Below, in pieces: positions 6,359-11,029 of a DNA stretch of 11,029 nt. The DNA comes from Flavobacteriaceae bacterium UBA3159 (GTDB lineage Bacteria; Bacteroidota; Bacteroidia; Flavobacteriales; Flavobacteriaceae): NCBI GenBank assembly GCA_002364535.1, contig DEYL01000026.1:1-11029 (forward strand), written 5' to 3'. The position numbers and the translations under genes are program-made. The stretch's first letter is position 1. The number at the start of each line of letters is the position of its first letter. Below the pieces are notes generated by a model. The model was given only the letters and a program-made list of their open reading frames with translations, had not been told where the DNA came from and did not search any database.

Positions 6359-6856
6359 TCAGAAGCAATAGCGACTTTCCAACAAAATCTCAAAAAAATA
6401 ATAGCCAAAAATTACAGTCACAGAAAACTTCAAAAATGCTCCCATTAAAAAACCTATTAATGATCCTGTAGCTGCCTTGAGAGCAGAGCGTTTGTTATTT
6501 GGGTTGTTGACCAGCTCTCCCACTAATACACCGAGGAAAGTACCTAAAAAAATACCCAGAGGGCCCATAAATATAAGCCCTATCAACAAACCTAGGGTAG
6601 CACCAATGATGCCAGATTTTGTTCCTCCAAATTTTTTGGTACCGATGATGGGTATAAAATAATCTAAAATAAAAACCCCAATAGCGACTGAAAATGTAGT
6701 TGCTAAAAATGGGAAATCTGGAGACACAAAAGAAGTCTGATGTAAAATCAATAACGCCACCCAGGCTGTGATGGGCCCGGGTATCACGGGAACAAAACTT
6801 CCAATTAACCCGATAATAATTAGTAAAATTCCAATGATTATAAGTGATAAATCCAT
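6359..6856 (-). CDS. DUF456 family membrane protein
   Basis: 165 residues, almost entirely hydrophobic, with four or five membrane segments. It fits the DUF456 family (PF04306). The signature features are the N-terminal GLIGSFVPVIPGP (16-28), the central DYFIPIIGTKKFGGTKSG (65-82), and the glycine-rich helix GATLGLLIGLIFMGPLGIFLG (85-105, written here only to locate it). These are followed by GEL (113-115) and ALKAATGSLIGF (125-136), the usual order in this family. Function is unknown; the repeated glycine zippers suggest tight helix packing in the inner membrane. The gene stands alone on the minus strand, divergent from the lipoprotein-ruvC-hemW operon, with a spacer of more than 500 bp downstream. 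I saw no clear promoter in the 107-bp divergent region (6857-6963), which is extremely AT-rich. Confidence 0.85.
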   Translation of the reverse strand: MDLSLIIIGILLIIIGLIGSFVPVIPGPITAWVALLILHQTSFVSPDFPFLATTFSVAIGVFILDYFIPIIGTKKFGGTKSGIIGATLGLLIGLIFMGPLGIFLGTFLGVLVGELVNNPNNKRSALKAATGSLIGFLMGAFLKFSVTVIFGYYFFEILLESRYCF

Positions 6857-6963
6857 AATTAAATCTGAGGTTTATAATTATTTTATTTCTAAAAATAAAA
6901 ATGTTTAAATAATTAAATAGTTTAAAAGTTTGTATTTTTAATAATCCATAAAATTACCTATCC

Positions 6964-7458
6964 ATGGAAACAAAAAAAATTATAACGTACCTCTTGGCTC
7001 CATTCCTGGTCATTCAGATGTCTTCCTGTGAGCTATTCGAATCGACAACTTTATCCAGTAAGGAAATCAAAAAAGCCTCAAGCTGGTCAAAAAAAGACCA
7101 AGCACCCAGCTATCCTGAGTGTGAGTCCATTGAAAAAGACGAACAACAGGACTGTTTTCATAATATCATCTCAGAACACCTGATGATGTCCATCTCCGAT
7201 GCCAATATGGTGGCCATTACTCCATTGGATGAAAACGTTGTCCTAACCCTAAAAGTAGATAAAACCGGTGCTTTTAGTCTGGTGGAAGCTGAAATTCCCA
7301 ATAGCGTTTTAGAAGCATTGCCTTATTTGGAATCAACGCTCAATGAAGCAGTAGTCAACTTACCTCAAGCACTTCCTGCTACCAAGACCAATGTAGGGGT
7401 CTATGTTGACACCCAATTTACTCTGCCGATCCAAATCAGGGCTCAGCCAACTGAATGA
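6964..7458 (+). CDS. Lipoprotein with TonB-C-terminal-like domain
   Basis: 164 residues. The N-terminus has a positively charged start, a hydrophobic stretch (6-19) and a loose lipobox ending MSSC, giving an acylated C22. The mature part starts with a polar linker. The segment YPECESIEKDEQQDCF (50-65) strongly resembles the cysteine-containing segment that precedes the C-terminal domain of Bacteroidota TonB proteins (P-x-F/Y-P-G-C-E ... EEQ-x-x-C-F). It is followed by VVLTLKVDKTGAF (92-104) and ends FTLPIQIR (152-159), as TonB domains do with FTLPI. C53 and C64 could form a disulfide. The protein lacks the N-terminal membrane helix and proline-rich spacer of a true TonB, so energy transduction is unlikely. 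Its stop overlaps the ruvC start (ATGA). The similarity is by eye; the biological role is unknown. Confidence 0.75.
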   Translation: METKKIITYLLAPFLVIQMSSCELFESTTLSSKEIKKASSWSKKDQAPSYPECESIEKDEQQDCFHNIISEHLMMSISDANMVAITPLDENVVLTLKVDKTGAFSLVEAEIPNSVLEALPYLESTLNEAVVNLPQALPATKTNVGVYVDTQFTLPIQIRAQPTE

Positions 7459-8015
7459 ATTTAGAAGATCAAATTATTTTGGGAATTGATCCCGGAACCA
7501 CCATCATGGGTTTTGGTTTGATCAAGGTAGATAAAGGGCAAATGAAGCTCATTCAAATGCATGAGCTCCAATTAAAAAAGTACGACAATCATTATTTAAA
7601 ACTTCATCAAATTTTTGCGAGAACCTTGGGGCTTATTGAAGAATACCATCCTGATCAAATAGCAATCGAAGCACCTTTTTTTGGTAAAAATGTACAGTCT
7701 ATGCTGAAATTGGGTAGGGCGCAAGGTGTCGCTATGGCTGCAGGACTTTATCGAGAAGTTCCAATTACAGAGTATTCCCCCAAAAAAATTAAAATGGCCA
7801 TTACTGGCAATGGTAACGCCTCCAAGGAGCAAGTTGCCAAAATGTTGCAAAGCCTCTTTAAAATTAAGGAATTACCCAAGAATCTCGATGCTACCGATGG
7901 CTTGGCCGCGGCGGTCTGCCATTTTTTTAATCATGGTCGACCCGAAAAAACAAAGACCTATACCGGGTGGCAGGCCTATGTCAATCAAAATCCCAAAAAA
8001 GTTAAATCAGTTTAA
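7455..8015 (+). CDS. ruvC: Crossover junction endodeoxyribonuclease RuvC
   Basis: 186 residues. It resolves Holliday junctions by paired nicking, as a dimer acting with the RuvAB branch migration motor (not in this window). The RNase H-like fold is evident and all four acidic active-site residues are present: D12 in GIDPGT, E72 in IEAPFF, and D145 and D148 in DATDG. The conserved segments GRAQGVAM (88-95) and KMAITGNGNASKEQV (113-127) are also intact. The length is typical, with a short basic C-terminal tail. It overlaps the preceding lipoprotein gene by 4 nt and the following hemW by 1 nt (TAATG), so all three are probably translated from one mRNA by coupling. Identification is very secure. 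Confidence 0.96.
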   Translation: MNLEDQIILGIDPGTTIMGFGLIKVDKGQMKLIQMHELQLKKYDNHYLKLHQIFARTLGLIEEYHPDQIAIEAPFFGKNVQSMLKLGRAQGVAMAAGLYREVPITEYSPKKIKMAITGNGNASKEQVAKMLQSLFKIKELPKNLDATDGLAAAVCHFFNHGRPEKTKTYTGWQAYVNQNPKKVKSV

Positions 8016-9145
8016 TGGCTGGTATTTATTTTCATTTTCCTTTTTGCCGTCAAGCCTGTCATTACTGTAATTTTCACTTCTCCACTCAATTGAAGTATCA
8101 AGATGAAATGCTTAAAGCATTTGAGAAGGAGATTGAACTGAGGGCTGATGAATTAACCGTTGAATTGGAAAGTATTTATTTTGGTGGAGGTTCTCCCTCA
8201 TTATTATGTCCAAAGTCGGTTGAACACATGATCAGTGTGGTGATTAAAAAATTTAAATCCCACGAAAACATTGAAATTACCATCGAGGTCAACCCTGATG
8301 ATGTTTCTTACGACTACTTAAAAGCTTTGAAATCCTCCGGTATCAATCGTGTGAGCATCGGTATTCAGTCGTTTTCTGATGCAGACTTAAGACTTATGAA
8401 CAGGATTCACAATGCAGATCAAGGAATGAAAACTCTTGATTGGACGGTACAGCTTTTTAATAACTTTTCTATTGATTTAATATATGGGACTCCCTCTAAT
8501 GATCTTTTCAGCTGGAAAAATAATTTGAATCAAGCTTTGTCTTTTGATGTGCCCCATCTCTCGAGTTATGTTCTCACGGTAGAGCCCAAGACTGTATTGG
8601 CGCATAAGGTAACAAACAAAGAGGTGCGACTCCTGGATGATGAGTTGGTTAGGATTCAATACGATTGGATGGTTGATACTATGGAGGAAGCAGGTTATGA
8701 AAATTATGAATTTTCAAATTTTAGCAAGCCCGGGTTTAATTCCGTGAATAATGCAAATTATTGGAAGGGAAAAGCCTATATGGGGATTGGCCCCGCAGCC
8801 CATAGCTTTGATGGAAAAAGAAAAAGAAGTTGGAATATATCCAACAATATAAAATATTTAAAATCCATTCAACAGGGTATTTTACCCGCCCAATTTGAAA
8901 ATTTAAATACTCATGAGGCTTTTAATGAGTATTTGATGACAGCTTTAAGAACCACCTGGGGAGTTTCCCTGCAAAAAATAAACCAAACCTTTGGGGGTCA
9001 TTATTCCAACTACCTCGAAAAGCAGGTAGAAAGCCATCTGATTGATCAAAGACTTTATTGGGATGGAGATACACTGAAAGTTTCAAAGAGTGCCAAATTC
9101 CTCACAGATGGCATCGCCTCAGACCTTTTTTTGCTTAAGAATTAA
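8015..9145 (+). CDS. hemW: Radical SAM haem chaperone HemW
   Basis: 376 residues. HemW binds haem and a [4Fe-4S] cluster and delivers haem to client proteins; older annotations call it oxygen-independent coproporphyrinogen III oxidase. The cluster motif is C11-x3-C15-x2-C18 followed by N-F, the HemW form, whereas true HemN oxidase has a fourth cysteine two residues later. Other features are GGGSPS (57-62; usually GGGTPS), IEVNPDD, NRVSIGIQSF, IDLIYGTPS and the HemW-type C-terminal region beginning near YWKGKAYMGIGPAAHSF. It starts on the ruvC stop (TAATG) and ends 4 bp from the stop of the convergent peptidase gene. HemW over HemN is well supported by the missing fourth cysteine and the short N-terminus. 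Confidence 0.93.
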   Translation: MAGIYFHFPFCRQACHYCNFHFSTQLKYQDEMLKAFEKEIELRADELTVELESIYFGGGSPSLLCPKSVEHMISVVIKKFKSHENIEITIEVNPDDVSYDYLKALKSSGINRVSIGIQSFSDADLRLMNRIHNADQGMKTLDWTVQLFNNFSIDLIYGTPSNDLFSWKNNLNQALSFDVPHLSSYVLTVEPKTVLAHKVTNKEVRLLDDELVRIQYDWMVDTMEEAGYENYEFSNFSKPGFNSVNNANYWKGKAYMGIGPAAHSFDGKRKRSWNISNNIKYLKSIQQGILPAQFENLNTHEAFNEYLMTALRTTWGVSLQKINQTFGGHYSNYLEKQVESHLIDQRLYWDGDTLKVSKSAKFLTDGIASDLFLLKN

Positions 9146-9149
9146 AGAT

Positions 9150-10538
9150 TTATTGATGATTCCCGTATAATTCGGAAAAATAAGGGTGAAAAAGAGCAAT
9201 GGTTTTGATACCCTTCAGGAAGTTGTCAATCCCATAATGTTCATTGGGGGAATGAATTGCATCGCTGTCAAAACCAAATCCCATCAGTAAAGTTTTGGTG
9301 CCCAAAACTTTTTCAAACATCGGGACTATGGGAATACTCCCTCCATCTCTCTTGGCGTGAGGGACTACCCCAAAAACATCATTATAGGCTTTTTCGGCTG
9401 CCTTATAGGCCAAAGAGTCGGTAGGAGTTACATAGGCATTACCGCCATGATGGGTGGTAACTTCAACCTTTACACCTTTTGGTGCCATTGCTTTAAAATA
9501 TTGCTCAAACAGTTCACTGATTTTCTTCCATTCTTGATGGGGAACCAAGCGCATTGAAATTTTGGCGTGGGCTTGACTGGTGATGACTGTTTTTGCTCCT
9601 TCTCCCGTATAACCTCCCCAAATTCCATTCACGTCCAGTGTGGGACGAATTGATCTGCGATCTAATGTAGTGTATCCTTTTTCTCCCATCACAGCATCGA
9701 TTCCGATAGAGTCTTTAAAACTCTTTTCATTCAGACCATTCTCATTCATTTTCTTCCGCTCCGATTCAGAAATTTCTTCCACTTGATCATAGAATCCTGG
9801 AATATTTACCTTTTTATTCTCATCGTGCAGGGAAGCAATTATATCGCACAAAACATTAATGGGATTGGCGACAGTTCCTCCATATAAACCGGAATGTAAA
9901 TCTCTATTGGGCCCTGTTACGGTAACCTCCATATAGCTTAACCCTCTCAAACCCACGGTGATCGCTGGGTTTTCAATACTGTTAATTCCCGTATCTGAAA
10001 TGAGTATGATATCCGATTGTAACATACTTTTGTGATCTCTTATAAATTTTTCCAAGTGATCACTGCCCACTTCTTCCTCCCCTTCAATGACAAACTTTAT
10101 GTTATTTTTGAGTGCGTTGTTTTGCATCAAAATTTCAACGGCTTTCAGATGCATAAACATTTGTCCTTTATCATCACAGGCGCCTCTTGCAAAAATGGCA
10201 CCCTTGGGGTGCAAGTCAGTTTTTTTAATTACTGGTTCAAAAGGGGGGCTCTCCCATAGCTCCAGAGGATCGGGTGGTTGAATGTCATAGTGACCGTAAA
10301 CCAATACAGTGGGGGCATTTTCCGAGACCAAAATTTCTCCATAAACCACTGGATGTCCCGCTGTTTCATAAATTTGAACCGTGGAACACCCTATTTCATT
10401 GAGTGCGTTTTCTATCCATTTAGCAGTTTTTTTTACATCCTCTTTGTGGGAAGGATCTGCGCTTATGGATGGAATTTTGAGCAATTCTATGAGTTGATCA
10501 ATAAAATTTTCTTTTTGATTTTGAAGGATTTTTTTCAT
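9150..10538 (-). CDS. M20 family dipeptidase (carnosinase-like metallopeptidase)
   Basis: 462 residues. Predicted cytoplasmic di-zinc (or Mn2+) peptidase of family M20, in the group that includes carnosinase/CNDP2 and bacterial dipeptidases. No signal peptide. Metal and catalytic residues visible are H83 and D85 in YGHYDIQP, the bridging aspartate in ARGACDDKGQ (D122 by alignment with CNDP2), catalytic base E155 and ligand E156 in EGEEEVGS, D182 in SDTG, and H429 in AIHSPNEHY. The dimerisation lid domain (about 205-380) contains HSGLYGG with H215, which reaches into the neighbour's active site in the family. The length is typical. A near-consensus -7 box (TACATTTA, minus strand, 10563-10556) lies about 18 nt before ATG 10538. 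Exact substrate is not readable from sequence; general peptide turnover is the likely job. Confidence 0.92.
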   Translation of the reverse strand: MKKILQNQKENFIDQLIELLKIPSISADPSHKEDVKKTAKWIENALNEIGCSTVQIYETAGHPVVYGEILVSENAPTVLVYGHYDIQPPDPLELWESPPFEPVIKKTDLHPKGAIFARGACDDKGQMFMHLKAVEILMQNNALKNNIKFVIEGEEEVGSDHLEKFIRDHKSMLQSDIILISDTGINSIENPAITVGLRGLSYMEVTVTGPNRDLHSGLYGGTVANPINVLCDIIASLHDENKKVNIPGFYDQVEEISESERKKMNENGLNEKSFKDSIGIDAVMGEKGYTTLDRRSIRPTLDVNGIWGGYTGEGAKTVITSQAHAKISMRLVPHQEWKKISELFEQYFKAMAPKGVKVEVTTHHGGNAYVTPTDSLAYKAAEKAYNDVFGVVPHAKRDGGSIPIVPMFEKVLGTKTLLMGFGFDSDAIHSPNEHYGIDNFLKGIKTIALFHPYFSELYGNHQ

Positions 10539-10589
10539 GAGCTTTTATAACACTATAAATGTACAAAACATTGATTCTTTTTCTTTTTG

Positions 10590-10624
10590 TTGAAAATTAT
10601 TTTAAGAAAACTTGATTATATTTG
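10590..10624 (+). promoter_or_regulatory. Putative promoter of tRNA-Leu
   Basis: TATATTTG at 10617-10624 is a full match to TAnnTTTG, with TTG at 10590-10592 upstream (24-nt spacer, slightly long). Transcription would start near 10630, about 10 nt before the mature tRNA. Confidence 0.55.
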
Positions 10625-10639
10625 TGCTCATTTTACCAT

Positions 10640-10721
10640 GCGGGTGTGGTGAAATTGGTAGACACGCTAGATTTAGGATCTAGTGCTTCACAGCGTGGGG
10701 GTTCGAGTCCCTTCACCCGCA
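10640..10721 (+). tRNA. tRNA-Leu (anticodon UAG)
   Basis: The 82-nt cloverleaf has a 7-bp acceptor stem pairing GCGGGTG (10640-10646) with CACCCGC (10714-10720) and discriminator A 10721. The D-arm contains the usual GG (ATTGGTAG). The anticodon stem CTAGA/TCTAG encloses loop TTTAGGA with anticodon TAG at 10674-10676, reading the leucine codon CUA and other CUN codons. An extended variable arm of class II type follows, then the T-arm with loop TTCGAGT, whose two outer stem pairs are G-T wobbles. The 3' CCA is not encoded and must be added. It sits between the divergent peptidase gene and an opposing ankyrin gene, with its own promoter and terminator. Confidence 0.96.
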
Positions 10722-10723
10722 CA

Positions 10724-10754
10724 AAAAAACCTCTATTTTAAATAGAGGTTTTTT
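10724..10754. terminator. Bidirectional intrinsic terminator
   Basis: A perfect hairpin has CCTCTATT (10730-10737) pairing with AATAGAGG (10741-10748) around a 3-nt loop, flanked by six A on the left and six T on the right. It therefore works as a U-tailed terminator in both directions. On the plus strand it ends tRNA-Leu two bases after the mature 3' end; on the minus strand it ends the ankyrin gene 67 bp beyond its stop. Confidence 0.88.
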
Positions 10755-10821
10755 ATGACATTTATTGTAAACTTTACTTATAAAAGTATCTTATTTAAAA
10801 ATTCAACTGCTTATTTGCTGA

Positions 10822-11029
10822 TTACGCTTTTATAACGATAATCTGAGCTTGAGCATGTAGGGCATTATTTTCTAAAGCATGTTCCATAATGTCTTTTCCT
10901 TCATCACAAATGGGTTCAATCAACATGGCTCCGTAGGTGGCCAATAATAAAATCATTTCTGCTTTGTCGTGGATGGCTGCATGAATGATCAATGGCTTTC
11001 CATTGACTTTCATTCTGGGATTGATTTTA
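10822..11029 (-). CDS. Ankyrin-repeat protein, C-terminal end (5' end outside window)
   Basis: The open frame continues past the right edge without a stop (codons K-I-N-P-R precede the first visible methionine at 11013), so only the last 69 or so residues are present. NGKPLIIHAAIHDKAEMILLLATYGA follows the ankyrin repeat pattern (G-x-PL-hh-AA-x-x-x-x-E-hh-x-LL-x-x-GA), with a possible capping repeat after it (GKDIMEHALENNALHAQAQIIVI). Ankyrin repeats bind other proteins; partner and location are unknown. Termination is probably at the shared hairpin 10724-10754. Confidence 0.7.
   Translation of the reverse strand, partial: KINPRMKVNGKPLIIHAAIHDKAEMILLLATYGAMLIEPICDEGKDIMEHALENNALHAQAQIIVIKA

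Noticed and set aside
6964..7458. Calling the lipoprotein a true TonB energy transducer
   Set aside because: It lacks the inner-membrane helix and proline-rich spacer, and the N-terminus is a lipoprotein signal.
8015..9145. Annotation as coproporphyrinogen III oxidase HemN
   Set aside because: The cluster motif lacks the fourth cysteine of HemN (CxC) and reads C-N-F, and the N-terminus is short. Both indicate HemW.

Overview
The window looks like ordinary chromosome from a Gram-negative member of the Bacteroidota, most likely Cytophagales and perhaps close to Cyclobacteriaceae. This rests on AT-rich intergenic DNA, several TAnnTTTG (-7) promoter boxes with upstream TTG elements, little use of Shine-Dalgarno sites, and recognisable Bacteroidota versions of LpxK, LipA, HemW, RuvC, the Nif3-like protein and the coiled-coil protein beside it. 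LpxK implies a lipid A outer membrane. I see no phage, insertion sequence, CRISPR array or biosynthetic cluster. The taxonomic placement is from recognition only.

Left part (1-2944): on the minus strand a Nif3-like dinuclear-metal protein overlaps a coiled-coil protein of the C4 zinc-ribbon (DUF164) family, which runs off the left edge. Divergent from them, lpxK (lipid A 4'-kinase) runs on the plus strand. Centre-left (2941-5826): lipA (lipoyl synthase) lies tail-to-tail with lpxK, and the two stop codons share a CTAG. Upstream of lipA on the same strand are an Nramp-related membrane transporter, an overlapping ECF sigma factor and a 67-residue cysteine-containing membrane protein. These three are probably one transcription unit. 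lipA appears to have its own promoter at the end of the transporter gene.

Middle (5827-6963): a gene-poor AT-rich spacer of about 530 bp, then a minus-strand DUF456 membrane protein. Centre-right (6964-9145): a tightly overlapping plus-strand operon holds a lipoprotein with a TonB-C-terminal-like domain, ruvC (Holliday junction resolvase) and hemW (radical SAM haem chaperone). Right (9150-11029): a convergent M20 dipeptidase, a tRNA-Leu(UAG) with a clear promoter and a bidirectional terminator, and the 3' end of an ankyrin-repeat gene.

Four things merit attention. The DUF164-family protein has lost all four expected zinc-ligand cysteines. The Nramp-related transporter lacks the canonical metal-binding motifs and is coupled to an ECF sigma factor with no anti-sigma gene in view. 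A lipoprotein with a TonB-like fold but no membrane anchor is translationally coupled to ruvC. lpxK and lipA both appear to start at TTG just downstream of promoters.
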